From an uncultured Clostridia bacterium (lineage in GTDB: Bacteria; Bacillota; Clostridia; Oscillospirales; Acutalibacteraceae), in contig CANARN010000001.1 in NCBI GenBank assembly GCA_947364045.1, positions 97,506 through 161,505 of the forward strand: a stretch of DNA of 64,000 bases. Reading direction: 5' to 3'. Both the position numbers and the translations under genes were made by a program. The notes under the pieces are model-generated. The model did no database searches, was not told the origin of the DNA, and saw nothing but the letters and a program-made list of their open reading frames with translations. Below are positions 1 through 8,298 of this stretch, piece after piece. How positions within the stretch are numbered: the stretch's first letter is position 1; each line of letters begins with the position of its first letter.

Positions 1-291
1 GCTGACTCCGCCTCCCGAAAGCTTTGAGTACATATTTTCGTTTGATTCAAAGGTAGTATAATTAACGGTGCAGCCTGTTAAATGCTCAAACTCTTTAATT
101 ACATCAACATCTTCATCTGAAATATATTCGCCCCAGTTGTAAACATTAAGCTTTGTACCCTGAAGCCCCAAGCTTTTGTAATATTCAACCGTTTCCTCGG
201 AAAATTCAATATAGTCGTAAGCAAAGGCGGGGAAAACGCAGGCAGAAAGCAAAATAACGGTTGTAAGAAGAAAGGCAAAAATCTTTTTCAT
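1..291 (-). CDS. potD: Spermidine/putrescine ABC transporter substrate-binding protein PotD (N-terminal part)
   Basis: This is the N-terminal 97 residues of an extracellular polyamine-binding protein; the rest lies beyond the left edge. The translation starts MKKIFAFLLTTVILLSACVF, a typical signal peptide, and then carries LNVYNWGEYISDEDVDV and FEHLTGCTVNYTTFESN, the usual opening of PotD-family domains. The ATG overlaps the stop of potC as ATGA, so it is the last visible gene of a potA-potB-potC-potD operon. A cysteine sits in the signal region, but the AFA stretch after it could equally be a signal peptidase I site, so lipidation is uncertain. PotD would deliver spermidine or putrescine to PotBC; which polyamine is preferred cannot be read from this fragment. 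Confidence 0.9.
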   Translation of the reverse strand, partial: MKKIFAFLLTTVILLSACVFPAFAYDYIEFSEETVEYYKSLGLQGTKLNVYNWGEYISDEDVDVIKEFEHLTGCTVNYTTFESNENMYSKLSGGGVS

Positions 292-1115
292 CTGTCTTCC
301 TCCTTTGTCTTTCTCTGCTTTTTGTCTGAATTTGACTGAGCAATATTCATCAAAATAAGAAGAATAAGAATTACAACAAATATAAGCGTAGAGAGCGCAT
401 ACATATCGGGTTTAACACGCTTTTTTGTCATTGAGAAAATGTGAATGGGCAGTGTCTGAAAATCAGGTCCGTTTGTAAAATAGCTTATAATAAAGTCGTC
501 AAGCGAGAGCGTGAATGCCATTATAGCGCCTGAAATAATTCCTGATTTTATCTGCGGCATTACAACCTTAAAAAATGCTTTAACGGGGTGACAGCCCAAA
601 TCCTGAGCCGCCTCGAAAACACGCGGGTCCGACTGTCTGAGCTTCGGCAAAACGGAAAGAATAACATAAGGAAGCTGAAATGTGATATGGGCAATCAAAA
701 TAGTTGCGAAGCCAAGCACATTTGCCCTGTTCATAAGAACTCCTGCGAATACAAAAAGAAGCATCATTGAAATACCCGTTACAATTTCCGGATTCATCAT
801 CGGAATATTGGTAACAGTCATAACGGAGGATTTCAAAAACCTATTCTTCATATTGTAAATTCCCACTGCCGCCGCTGTTCCGAGTACCGTTGAAACCGTT
901 GCGGAAATAACCGCTAAAATAACGGTGTTCTTTAACGCGTTCATTGTCATACTGTCATGGAAAAGGCGGCTGTACCACTGAAGAGATGCACCGTCTAAAA
1001 TGTAAGTGCTTTCACTTCCGTTGAAAGAAAAAACCGTCATTACAACCATAGGCGCATAAAGGAAAATAAACACAAGCGCTATGTAAAGCTTGGAAAGAGG
1101 GGAGGTCTTTGTCAT
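288..1115 (-). CDS. potC: Spermidine/putrescine ABC transporter permease PotC
   Basis: Inner-membrane permease of the polyamine importer, 275 residues with about six hydrophobic segments. The cytoplasmic EAA loop that docks on the ATPase is visible near residue 168 (EAAQDLGCHPVKAFFKVVMP). The start overlaps the potB stop by four bases and its stop overlaps the potD start, so the subunits are translationally coupled. Length and motif are standard for PotC; the neighbouring PotA and PotD make the polyamine call much firmer than the permease alone would. Confidence 0.93.
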   Translation of the reverse strand: MTKTSPLSKLYIALVFIFLYAPMVVMTVFSFNGSESTYILDGASLQWYSRLFHDSMTMNALKNTVILAVISATVSTVLGTAAAVGIYNMKNRFLKSSVMTVTNIPMMNPEIVTGISMMLLFVFAGVLMNRANVLGFATILIAHITFQLPYVILSVLPKLRQSDPRVFEAAQDLGCHPVKAFFKVVMPQIKSGIISGAIMAFTLSLDDFIISYFTNGPDFQTLPIHIFSMTKKRVKPDMYALSTLIFVVILILLILMNIAQSNSDKKQRKTKEEDR

Positions 1116-1939
1116 ATCAGCACGCCTCCTTCATCATCACTGTCGGTGAAATAGCCGAGAACTCCGAGGCAGATTAAAATCATTACCATTAAAAGAAGTG
1201 AGAGCGCTGCGCCGAGGTTATAGTTGTTTGCAGTTTGAAACTGACCCTCAATAACGTCGCCGATAAGGTTAATTTGACCGCCGCCAAGCTTTTGAGTAAT
1301 GTAAAATGTGCTGACTGACGGAACGAAAACCATTGTTATTCCGCTTACAACTCCCGGAACAGAGAGCGGAACGATAACCTTTCTTATACAGTGCAGCTTG
1401 CCGCAGCCTAAATCCTGAGCCGCCTCCATAAGAGAATTATCCATTTTTGTCATAACGGTGTAAATCGGCAAAATCATATACGGCAGGAAATTGTAAACCA
1501 TACCGAGTATTACTGCGCCAGGGGTATTGAGCATAGTAATCGGCTCTATACCGAAAAGACCTAAAAATGAGTTTATAACGCCTGACTCGCCTAAAATTGT
1601 CATCCATGAATATGTACGGATAAGAAAGCTCATCCACATCGGCAGCATAACGAGCATTACTGCCGTTCTTTGAAAAGAAGCGCCCGTACGTGCCAGAAAA
1701 TATGCAAACGGATAAGCAATTAAAAGACAGATAAGCGTGGCGACAGCGCCGTACCCTACCGAGAGGATAAAGGTGCTTAAATAATCGCCGATGCCTTTAA
1801 CATTGTCAAAGGTAAAAGCGCCTGTTCGGTCGGTAAACGCATAGTAAATTACCATTATGAGCGGCGCAATAACGAAAATTACCGACCAGAGAATGTACGG
1901 CGCATTAATAAGTTTTGTAAGGAGTGGAGAACGTTTCAT
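1112..1939 (-). CDS. potB: Spermidine/putrescine ABC transporter permease PotB
   Basis: Partner permease to PotC, 275 residues and about six membrane segments, with an EAA motif near residue 170 (EAAQDLGCGKLHCIRKV). It forms the transmembrane channel as a heterodimer with PotC. The ATG shares one base with the potA stop (TAATG), a coupled junction. Nothing in the sequence is odd for the family. Confidence 0.93.
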   Translation of the reverse strand: MKRSPLLTKLINAPYILWSVIFVIAPLIMVIYYAFTDRTGAFTFDNVKGIGDYLSTFILSVGYGAVATLICLLIAYPFAYFLARTGASFQRTAVMLVMLPMWMSFLIRTYSWMTILGESGVINSFLGLFGIEPITMLNTPGAVILGMVYNFLPYMILPIYTVMTKMDNSLMEAAQDLGCGKLHCIRKVIVPLSVPGVVSGITMVFVPSVSTFYITQKLGGGQINLIGDVIEGQFQTANNYNLGAALSLLLMVMILICLGVLGYFTDSDDEGGVLI

Positions 1940-3069
1940 TACTCGCCCTCCTCCTCAACTGTCGGGTCGGAAAGCTCGTCAAACTCGTCGCTGAATGAGC
2001 TGTAATCGCCGTAAAGACCCGAATATTCGGATTTTTTCATAATGTGAATTTCGTCGGGCTTAACAGAAATGCCGATTCTGTCGCCGACCTCTGATTTATC
2101 CGTTGTCTGAATCATCCACTTAAAGCCGTTAATATCAACAATTATTTCGTAATGAACGCCCTTAAAGGTTACGGACGTAACCTCACCTGTGAGCATTCCC
2201 TCGCTTTCGGGAACAATGTCCACGTCCTCAGGGCGCACTACAACGTCAACCGGCTCGTTCTGTTTAAAGCCTTTATCAACGCATTTAAAGCGCATACCCT
2301 CAAATTCAACATTGAAATCCTCACGCATAATTCCGTCAAGAATATTGCTTTCGCCGATAAAATCTGCAACGAATGCATTTTTCGGTTCATTGTAAATATC
2401 AGTAGGCGTACCGATATGCTGAATTTCACCGTTGTTCATAACAACAATTGTGTCAGACATTGAAAGCGCTTCCTCTTGGTCGTGCGTAACATAAATAAAG
2501 GTTATGCCCAGCTTCTGCTGAATGTTTTTAAGCTCAACCTGCATATCCTTACGAAGCTTTAAGTCCAAAGCTCCCAAAGGTTCGTCAAGCAAAACAACTC
2601 TCGGGTTAACTGCCAATGCTCTTGCAATAGCAACTCTTTGCTGCTGACCGCCCGAAAGAGAATTGATATTTCTTGAGCCGAAGCCTTTAAGGTTTACAAG
2701 CTCTAACATCTCACGAACCTTTGCCTGAATATCCTTTTCCTTCATCTTTTTAAGGCGCAGACCGAAAGCTATGTTTTCATATACATTCAGATACGGAAAC
2801 AACGCATAACGCTGAAAAATGGTGTTAACCTGCCTTTTGTAAGGGGGAACACCATTGATATTTTTACCCTCAAAAATCACATCGCCTGTGTCCTGATTCA
2901 AAAAACCTGCAATAATCCTTAAAGTAGTGGTTTTACCGCACCCCGAAGGACCGAGCAGTGTCACGAATTCACCGTCGTGAATCTGAAGGCTAATATTATT
3001 TAAAATTTTCTGTCCGTCAAAGCTGACGCTTATGTTCTGCAAATCAATAATAACAGGATTGTTTTTCAA
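1939..3069 (-). CDS. potA: Spermidine/putrescine ABC transporter ATP-binding protein PotA
   Basis: ATPase that powers PotBC, 376 residues. Visible in order are Walker A (GPSGCGKTT), the signature LSGGQQQR, Walker B ([12 protein letters not shown]) and the switch histidine ([11 protein letters not shown]), followed by a C-terminal TOBE-like beta domain. The start is TTG at 3069, because AAAGGGG lies about seven bases upstream and no in-frame ATG fits better. It is the first gene of the operon and has a near-consensus sigma-A promoter about 90 bases upstream. The acidic tail ending in EEEGE is slightly unusual but common in clostridial homologues. Confidence 0.94.
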   Translation of the reverse strand: MKNNPVIIDLQNISVSFDGQKILNNISLQIHDGEFVTLLGPSGCGKTTTLRIIAGFLNQDTGDVIFEGKNINGVPPYKRQVNTIFQRYALFPYLNVYENIAFGLRLKKMKEKDIQAKVREMLELVNLKGFGSRNINSLSGGQQQRVAIARALAVNPRVVLLDEPLGALDLKLRKDMQVELKNIQQKLGITFIYVTHDQEEALSMSDTIVVMNNGEIQHIGTPTDIYNEPKNAFVADFIGESNILDGIMREDFNVEFEGMRFKCVDKGFKQNEPVDVVVRPEDVDIVPESEGMLTGEVTSVTFKGVHYEIIVDINGFKWMIQTTDKSEVGDRIGISVKPDEIHIMKKSEYSGLYGDYSSFSDEFDELSDPTVEEEGE

Positions 3070-3158
3070 TTAGCAGCCCCTTTCCAACCGATAGATATAG
3101 TCAGGCTTCGGGGCAGATTTTTTCTCTTTGAATCCCCAGCCCTATTTGGTATGAGATA

Positions 3159-3187
3159 AATATAAATTAAAACCGTCAAAATGTCAA
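3159..3187 (-). promoter_or_regulatory. Sigma-A promoter of the potABCD operon
   Basis: Read on the minus strand, TTGACA (3187-3182) and TATATT (3164-3159) are separated by exactly 17 bases. A second TTGACA lies just upstream, so that TTGACAATTTTCTTGACA forms a direct repeat over the -35 region. That repeat could bind a regulator, but this is inference. Confidence 0.75.
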
Positions 3188-3288
3188 GAAAATTGTCAAT
3201 TTTTTTGACACACAATTCTCTTCTGTGTTCCTGATGCTCTGATTCTGAACATCAGTGTATAATAATTCGCCTGTCCGAATTGAACAGA

Positions 3289-3531
3289 TTATGATTCAAC
3301 TCTGTGTGCAGTGATAATTGTATAGCTGTGTGCGTTCACGGTTATTTTGTAACTGCCTACAGTTACATACCAATTTTTCCCGATTCTCTCAATTTTAGCA
3401 GCTTTGTCCAAAATCTGCACCCTGCTCCATTGGACAACATCATCTGTTTCAATTAGGCAGTTCCTTTTTATTCGCTCCACGCCCATTTCTGTTGTATGAA
3501 GTTTATCAAGGTTTTTGATTAAATCATTCAT
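3289..3531 (-). CDS. DUF3781 family protein
   Basis: Small soluble protein of 80 residues. The opening MNDLIKNLDKLHTTEMGVER and the tail KITVNAHSYTIITAH are typical of DUF3781, a clostridial family without known function. AAGGTGA sits eight bases before the ATG. It stands alone between the pot operon and the lipid genes, with no clear partner. The sequence has no membrane segment or signal peptide. Confidence 0.75.
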   Translation of the reverse strand: MNDLIKNLDKLHTTEMGVERIKRNCLIETDDVVQWSRVQILDKAAKIERIGKNWYVTVGSYKITVNAHSYTIITAHRVES

Positions 3532-3610
3532 TTTTATATCACCTTATGTATATTCATCCATCGCGTTTCACCGGGAACACGATGCAGAATTGGGACTTTT
3601 TTTATTCATT

Positions 3611-4381
3611 TCACTTGTAGGATTTTCCCAAAAGTCCGCAAAGCTCTTCAGGATGCTTTGTAGTAATATTGTCAGGACGCAGCTTCAGCGTTCGGGCAAG
3701 CTCGTATTTACTGTTTACGGTCCATAATGACACCAGCAGTCCTTCGTTGTGAAAGGCTTTCACAAGCTGCTTGGACGCGCTTTTATAATGTATGTTTATA
3801 CCGACCGCTCCGCAGTTTTTCACAATTTCAATAAGGTGCGAAAGGTAAGCCATATCCGCGCTTCCTTTTCGATTTACGGAATAGTTAAGGAAAAAAGGGA
3901 TTTGAGGGCAAAGCCGTTCAACTGCCGCAACATCCTTTGCAAATATTCCCGTAAAGAAAATCTGTTCCGTTACGCCGTACTTTTCGGCTGCTTCTGCGAC
4001 GGCGTTGAGATTTGATGTGGATTTCACGTCTACATTTGCCTTAACGCTTTTATGCCCGGACAAAAATTCAAACGCGTCAGATAGCGGGACTGCGCTGAGC
4101 GACGGCTCGTTGTGAGAGAGAACAGGTTCACCGTTTTTATTGAAATTTAAGTCAAATTCAATAATATCAGCTCCGGCATTTACACCGTTTTCCATAGAGT
4201 CAACCGTGTTAGGCTCTGTTCCGCCGCAGCCTGTATGCGCTGTTACGGTGAATTTTTCAGGCATCGCGGGAGGATGCTTTTTAACGGAAGCAATCCGAAC
4301 GGCGCGCAAAACTGCTTCGGCAGCTGCAAGCAAAACCGCTGAAATGCAGAGTAATATTAAAATAGCAAAAATCTCGTCCAC
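3611..4381 (-). CDS. Glycerophosphodiester phosphodiesterase family protein
   Basis: Predicted to hydrolyse glycerophosphodiesters to glycerol-3-phosphate and an alcohol. One N-terminal membrane helix is followed by a TIM-barrel core with HTGCGGTEPNTVDSM and EFDLNFNKNGEPVLSHNEP; the HTG, E.D and SHNE residues match the metal-binding and catalytic positions of the GDPD family, although most members read AHRG where this has AHTG. The GTG at 4381 is chosen because GGAGG lies seven bases upstream; the TTG further up would overlap that site. It lies 21 bases after a diacylglycerol-kinase-like gene, so the pair probably works on glycerolipid turnover at the membrane. Confidence 0.82.
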   Translation of the reverse strand: MDEIFAILILLCISAVLLAAAEAVLRAVRIASVKKHPPAMPEKFTVTAHTGCGGTEPNTVDSMENGVNAGADIIEFDLNFNKNGEPVLSHNEPSLSAVPLSDAFEFLSGHKSVKANVDVKSTSNLNAVAEAAEKYGVTEQIFFTGIFAKDVAAVERLCPQIPFFLNYSVNRKGSADMAYLSHLIEIVKNCGAVGINIHYKSASKQLVKAFHNEGLLVSLWTVNSKYELARTLKLRPDNITTKHPEELCGLLGKSYK

Positions 4382-4402
4382 TCTCGCACCTCCGCACAAA
4401 TA

Positions 4403-5329
4403 TTATTTGCAGAACAAATCGTTTTCCTCTGAGAAAAGCTCAATTCCTTTATATGAAATTGAAAAGTCAACGTCAACGGGACTTCCGCCGAATTCTCCGT
4501 CAAGCGACCATTCAGTCGGCTTTTCAAAATGTATTTTAAGATTTCGTGTGTGTAAAAACAAAATCTGCTCGCCGTCGTAATTGTGCTTCATAACCTTGCC
4601 GAGCAGCTTAAAGCCGTCGGGAATACCTTTTACACGGCGTACAAGCAGTAATTCGAATTTTCCGTCATTAAGCTTTACGTCTGAGCGGTCAAAGGTAATA
4701 AGCCCCGCAACAGAGGTTGAATTTGAAATTGCGCCGAAGCTGAAATCGTCTTCAATTACGCCGTCATCATACTCAATTCTTGCGTGAACGGGCTTAATGC
4801 CGTCAAAAAGAGTTTTCGGGTGGAAAACAAACGGGTTAATGTAATATGCCGCTTTTCCGAGTACATTTTTCATTTTCTGCGGAGTTGTGTATGAAAAAGA
4901 GCTTCCTACGCCGAATGAAGCGACATAGCAAAAATGCCTGTCATTGAAATTGCCTATATCATATGTATTGCGCTTGTCAGACATTATAAGCTCAACTGCC
5001 GAGCGGATGTCAGAGGGGATGCCGAGCGTTGTTGCAAGGTCGCAGGTTGAGCCTGTGGGGATATAGCCTATCGGTCTTCTTTCTGGAAGAAGCATAACTC
5101 CGTTTATTGTTTCGTTAAGCGTTCCGTCACCGCCGCAGCAGAGAATTACGTCGTAATTCATTCCGTATTCCTTTGCAAATTCGGTAGCGTCGCCGCCCTT
5201 GGTTGTTGTTTTTATATCAAAATCATAGCCGAGGGTTGAAAGCACATCTACAATGTCAAATGTACCCTTTTGTGACTTAGTACGCCCTGCAGCAGGGTTA
5301 ATAATAGCAAGTATTTTTTTATTTTCCAA
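4403..5329 (-). CDS. Diacylglycerol kinase family lipid kinase (DgkB/YegS/BmrU type)
   Basis: Phosphorylates diacylglycerol or a similar lipid with ATP. The 308 residues show the family landmarks NPAAGRTKSQKG near the start and CCGGDGTLNETINGV around residue 65, the GGDGT nucleotide-binding motif. Start is TTG (AAGGAGG ten bases upstream). The likely physiological role in Gram-positives is recycling the diacylglycerol released during lipoteichoic acid synthesis, which would fit the LtaS-like gene at 23884. Sphingosine-kinase-like or other lipid substrates cannot be excluded. Confidence 0.87.
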   Translation of the reverse strand: MENKKILAIINPAAGRTKSQKGTFDIVDVLSTLGYDFDIKTTTKGGDATEFAKEYGMNYDVILCCGGDGTLNETINGVMLLPERRPIGYIPTGSTCDLATTLGIPSDIRSAVELIMSDKRNTYDIGNFNDRHFCYVASFGVGSSFSYTTPQKMKNVLGKAAYYINPFVFHPKTLFDGIKPVHARIEYDDGVIEDDFSFGAISNSTSVAGLITFDRSDVKLNDGKFELLLVRRVKGIPDGFKLLGKVMKHNYDGEQILFLHTRNLKIHFEKPTEWSLDGEFGGSPVDVDFSISYKGIELFSEENDLFCK

Positions 5330-5509
5330 TTACAAAAATCCTCCTTTTTTCAAATCACGGCAAAAAAATCTTCATATTATTGCCAATGATATTTCCTATT
5401 TTAACCTTTATCGGCGCATAAATCAAGAACTTTTTTGAACACAGTCTCTCGCTTGATTTATGTATGTGTTTATGATAAAATTCACTTACAGTTATTCGGG
5501 AGATTAAAG

Positions 5510-6040
5510 ATGAAAAAGATAAAATTTGAAAAGCTTGCCGACATAATCATATTTGCAATGCTCGGCACAATAATGTTTATTTCAAAAATCCTGATGGAAG
5601 CGCTTCCCAACATTCATTTTGTCGGAATGCTTACCGTGGTTTATACAATAGTATACAGAAAAAAAGCGCTTATTCCCATTTGTGTTTATGTTTTTCTCAA
5701 CGGTCTTTATGCCGGCTTTTCGCCGTGGTGGGTGCCTTATCTTTACGTTTGGACAATTCTTTGGGCAGTGACAATGCTGTTGCCGAAAAATATGAGCAAA
5801 AAAACAGCCGTTCCCGTTTATGCATTTGTCTGCGCTCTTCACGGGCTTTTGTTCGGCACGCTTTACGCTCCTGCGCAGGCGCTGATGTTCGGGCTTGATT
5901 TCAGGGCTATGGTAGCGTGGATAATCGCAGGGCTTCCCTTTGATTTAATACACGCCGCGGGAAACCTCGCCGCAGGATTTTTGATTGTTCCTCTCGCCGC
6001 GGCGCTGAAAAAAATTCACTCCCCGAAAACAGCGCAATGA
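5510..6040 (+). CDS. ECF transporter S-component-like membrane protein
   Basis: Integral membrane protein of 176 residues with five or six hydrophobic helices, resembling substrate-binding S-components of energy-coupling-factor vitamin transporters. Typical features are the small size, the aromatic stretch YAGFSPWWVPYLYVW and short polar loops. The ATG at 5510 has GGGAGA seven bases upstream and begins MKKIKFEKLADI, so the longer open frame from 5435 is not needed. It faces the riboswitch-controlled B12 operon tail to tail across a shared terminator. Vitamin B12 or a precursor is therefore a plausible substrate, but this is inference from position only. Confidence 0.65.
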   Translation: MKKIKFEKLADIIIFAMLGTIMFISKILMEALPNIHFVGMLTVVYTIVYRKKALIPICVYVFLNGLYAGFSPWWVPYLYVWTILWAVTMLLPKNMSKKTAVPVYAFVCALHGLLFGTLYAPAQALMFGLDFRAMVAWIIAGLPFDLIHAAGNLAAGFLIVPLAAALKKIHSPKTAQ

Positions 6041-6041
6041 C

Positions 6042-6080
6042 AAAAAATAACTCCCGACGAAAAATCGGGAGCTATTTTTT
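6042..6080. terminator. Bidirectional rho-independent terminator
   Basis: CTCCCGA (6051-6057) pairs with TCGGGAG (6065-6071). The stem is flanked by an A-run on the left and a T-run on the right, so it can stop both the S-component gene from the left and the B12-locus operon from the right. Confidence 0.85.
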
Positions 6081-7212
6081 ATCTGTTATTTGTTATTTTT
6101 TTCTTAAACGCTGTTGTCATTGCAACAGCGCCGAGGGATATTACCGCAACTGATAATACCGAATTTTTTCCGTCCGTATTGGGAATATCGGGATTTTTGT
6201 CCAATACGCTGTTGTTTTTATCGGTACTCGGCTTATTAACAACGGGCTTGTCGGGAGCTTCGTCAGGCTTTGTTGTATCATCGGGAGTATTCGGAGCTTC
6301 AGTCGGTAAAATGCTGTAAAATGCCGTAAGTCCCTTTAATGCGTCAGCAGCTGAATAAGGACTTTCTTCGCCTTCATATTTAAAGCTGCCTGCCGTTTGA
6401 CCCTTGAAGGTCAAAAGCTCGCTGTAAATGTCCGAAAGCTCGGAAATGTTATCGGTTACGGTGCCTTTATAACCGTAATATGCACATTTTGCCATTAAAG
6501 CAAGTCCCGTTGAGTTAACATTTGCCGCCGTACCGTACTCGGAATTATAGAAATACCCGCCCTCTGTTTTGTGTGTGTCAAGCATCTTTGCGGCGTCATC
6601 AATATAAGCGTCATAGCAGTCAAGTCCGCACTGCGAAATTGCTGAAAGGAACATTGCAGTGTTGTCACAGGCAAATCCCCAATAATTCATACCGCTGCCC
6701 ATAGTATAATAGTTTTCAATAAAGCTGTCGCAAAGTGTCTTTACAAACTCTTCACTGCAATACTTTGCCGCAACGGGAATAACAATATTATAAATATACG
6801 GACCTGAAACCGCTGTATTTTCACATTTTTCAAAAAGCTCTGCAAGGTTTACCGACTCAATATCTGTGGGGTCGCCGCCCATAGTGTCGATAATGCCGAT
6901 TACTGCGGCATATGAGGCAATATTTTCACCGTATGTTGTTATCAGCTTTCCGCCGTTGGCTTTAAGATTATCCTTTACGCTTTGAAGAAAAGCAGGGTAA
7001 TATTCCTCGCCCTTTGTGCCGCTTTGAGCTATGTAATAATAGTCTACGGCGCTGTCGGCTGTGTAGCCTGAAATTCCGTCGGTAATGTAGCCAATTGCGG
7101 CGTTAACTTCATTCAATACGCTTTCTTTGCTCGGAGCTTTGCCTGCAAATGCCGAAAGCGCAAAAGTCAGCGCAAGAATTACCGCCAAGCAGACGGTTAA
7201 TGTTTTTTTCAT
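6079..7212 (-). CDS. Surface-anchored alpha/alpha-barrel (prenyltransferase/terpenoid-cyclase fold) protein, probable corrinoid-binding partner
   Basis: Secreted protein of 377 residues. A signal peptide (MKKTLTVCLAVILALTFALS) precedes about 270 residues of helix-pair repeats of the alpha/alpha-toroid type, with GY and G-aromatic motifs such as NYWGFACDNTAMFLSAIS and TEGGYFYNSEYG. Then come a Pro/Asp/Lys-rich linker, an IPNTDG sequence, a hydrophobic stretch and a KKK tail, which resembles a variant sortase signal. RBS AAAGGAGA precedes the ATG, and it follows the DUF4430 lipoprotein by 30 bases under a cobalamin riboswitch. Animal intrinsic factor and transcobalamin consist of the same barrel fold followed by a DUF4430-type domain, so a role in B12 binding at the surface is likely but untested. 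Confidence 0.7.
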   Translation of the reverse strand: MKKTLTVCLAVILALTFALSAFAGKAPSKESVLNEVNAAIGYITDGISGYTADSAVDYYYIAQSGTKGEEYYPAFLQSVKDNLKANGGKLITTYGENIASYAAVIGIIDTMGGDPTDIESVNLAELFEKCENTAVSGPYIYNIVIPVAAKYCSEEFVKTLCDSFIENYYTMGSGMNYWGFACDNTAMFLSAISQCGLDCYDAYIDDAAKMLDTHKTEGGYFYNSEYGTAANVNSTGLALMAKCAYYGYKGTVTDNISELSDIYSELLTFKGQTAGSFKYEGEESPYSAADALKGLTAFYSILPTEAPNTPDDTTKPDEAPDKPVVNKPSTDKNNSVLDKNPDIPNTDGKNSVLSVAVISLGAVAMTTAFKKKITNNR

Positions 7213-7242
7213 CTTAAAAATCTCCTTTGTTTTTTTGTTTTA

Positions 7243-7926
7243 TCAGCAAACGTAAGACAGAACCAAGCTGTCTCCGTTTTTGACTTTGTATTTACTGATA
7301 CTGACGCTCGGCGACTGTCCGTTAACGGTATAAATCCAGCCGCTTTGCACTCCGCAGTCCTTTTCTTCAATTCCGCCGATACCGACCACATAGACCCCGC
7401 CGAATGACGAACTTTGCGCATTAAGAGCGATGCCGTTTTCTGCGCAGGCTTTTTTCAGCGCGTCAAAAGCGGTTTCTCCGTCATCAAGGTAAACCTTTAC
7501 GGGAGAAAGGATTACTCCGTCGGCAGAAATTAAGCTTTCATCCTTTTTAAACTTATTTTTCTTGCTGAGTATTTGTTTACATTCAACCTGAACGGTGCAG
7601 ACCGCTTTTGCAGGGGGCGCCGCTGTTGTTTCGGCTTCGTCAGGCTTCACCGCAGGCACTGTACCTGTTTCGGACTGCATCGGCGATTTTTTTGTTTCCG
7701 ATTTTGCGTTGTCCGTCGGTTTGGGCTTGCTGCTCGGATTTGAAGTGCTTTGCGGTACATTTTCGCTCACGTTAAGAGAAGAACTTTCATTTTCCTGCTC
7801 CGGAGGGGCGTTGACATTTTCTGTTATGTCTGTATTCCTACTGTTTGTACTTTGAGGCGTTTTTCCGCATGCACAGAATGAAACGCATATAATAAAGGAT
7901 AAAAAGAGTGCAATAATCTTTTTCAT
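7243..7926 (-). CDS. DUF4430 domain lipoprotein under cobalamin riboswitch control
   Basis: Lipoprotein of 227 residues. The signal MKKIIALFLSFIICVSFCAC contains a cysteine suited to lipidation, followed by about 100 residues rich in Ser, Thr, Pro and Lys that act as a spacer. The C-terminal 80 residues form a DUF4430-type domain: TAFDALKKACAENGI, GIGGIEEKDCGVQSGWIYTV, NGQSPSVSISKYKVKNGD. As I recall, this family also forms the C-terminal beta domain of intrinsic factor and transcobalamins. The start at 7926 is fixed by the signal peptide; the open frame continues upstream only because it runs through the riboswitch. The leader, the partner barrel protein and the domain together point to corrinoid capture. 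Confidence 0.82.
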   Translation of the reverse strand: MKKIIALFLSFIICVSFCACGKTPQSTNSRNTDITENVNAPPEQENESSSLNVSENVPQSTSNPSSKPKPTDNAKSETKKSPMQSETGTVPAVKPDEAETTAAPPAKAVCTVQVECKQILSKKNKFKKDESLISADGVILSPVKVYLDDGETAFDALKKACAENGIALNAQSSSFGGVYVVGIGGIEEKDCGVQSGWIYTVNGQSPSVSISKYKVKNGDSLVLSYVC

Positions 7927-7930
7927 AAAC

Positions 7931-7957
7931 AAAAAACCTCTGCTTTCGGGCAGAGGT
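7931..7957 (-). terminator. Riboswitch expression-platform terminator that also contains the ribosome binding site
   Basis: On the minus strand ACCTCTGC and GCAGAGGT (perfect 8-bp stem, 7957-7950 with 7943-7936) are followed by six T. The AGAGGT in the 3' arm is also the only plausible Shine-Dalgarno sequence for the ATG at 7926, so the same hairpin could block both transcription and translation. Confidence 0.75.
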
Positions 7958-7984
7958 GTAGTGTAAAAAGTAAATACTTTTAAC

Positions 7985-8205
7985 TCTCCCTTTGCCCAAG
8001 AGTTTAATAAAATACAGATACTTACGGCAGGTCTCCCGACTTGAGATAAAAGCTGATAAATTTCAGCGTATGAACGCGCCTTCTCAAGCTGAAAGCTCAA
8101 TGGCTGTTGCGCTCAATTCATCTGATACGGTAATGGCGGTTGCTCAGGATTCTGACCTGATTCCCTTTTGATTTCGGCTTCCCGAAAACCGTTAAGTATA
8201 TATTC
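7985..8205 (-). promoter_or_regulatory. Cobalamin (B12) riboswitch
   Basis: The minus strand contains the conserved core pieces in the right order: AAAAGGGAATCAGGTCAGAA then TCCTGAGCAACCGCC near 8175-8130, and the 3' box AAGTCGGGAGACCTGCC at 8042-8026. The variable arms lie between them. The aptamer is followed by a terminator hairpin ending just before the DUF4430 lipoprotein. High B12 would be expected to turn the operon off. The outer boundaries are approximate. Confidence 0.9.
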
Positions 8206-8215
8206 AATTGCAATT

Positions 8216-8244
8216 ATTCTATCGCAAAACCTTAAAAATGTCAA
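8216..8244 (-). promoter_or_regulatory. Sigma-A promoter of the B12-riboswitch operon
   Basis: TTGACA (8244-8239) and TAGAAT (8221-8216) are spaced by 17 bases on the minus strand, placing the transcript start near 8209, just ahead of the cobalamin aptamer. Confidence 0.8.
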
Positions 8245-8250
8245 TCCTAT

Positions 8251-8274
8251 AAAAATACCCGTGATATACACGGG
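8251..8274 (-). terminator. Terminator of the lipase gene
   Basis: CCCGTG (8258-8263) pairs with CACGGG (8269-8274); on the minus strand the stem is followed by TATTTTT. It lies 25 bases after the lipase stop codon and immediately upstream of the riboswitch promoter. Confidence 0.75.
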
Positions 8275-8298
8275 CATTTAATTTATTTTATAATATTT

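Noticed and set aside
7927..8100. Extension of the DUF4430 lipoprotein frame upstream of 7926
   Set aside because: The extra 58 codons are the riboswitch and terminator read by chance; the signal peptide and RBS fix the start at 7926.
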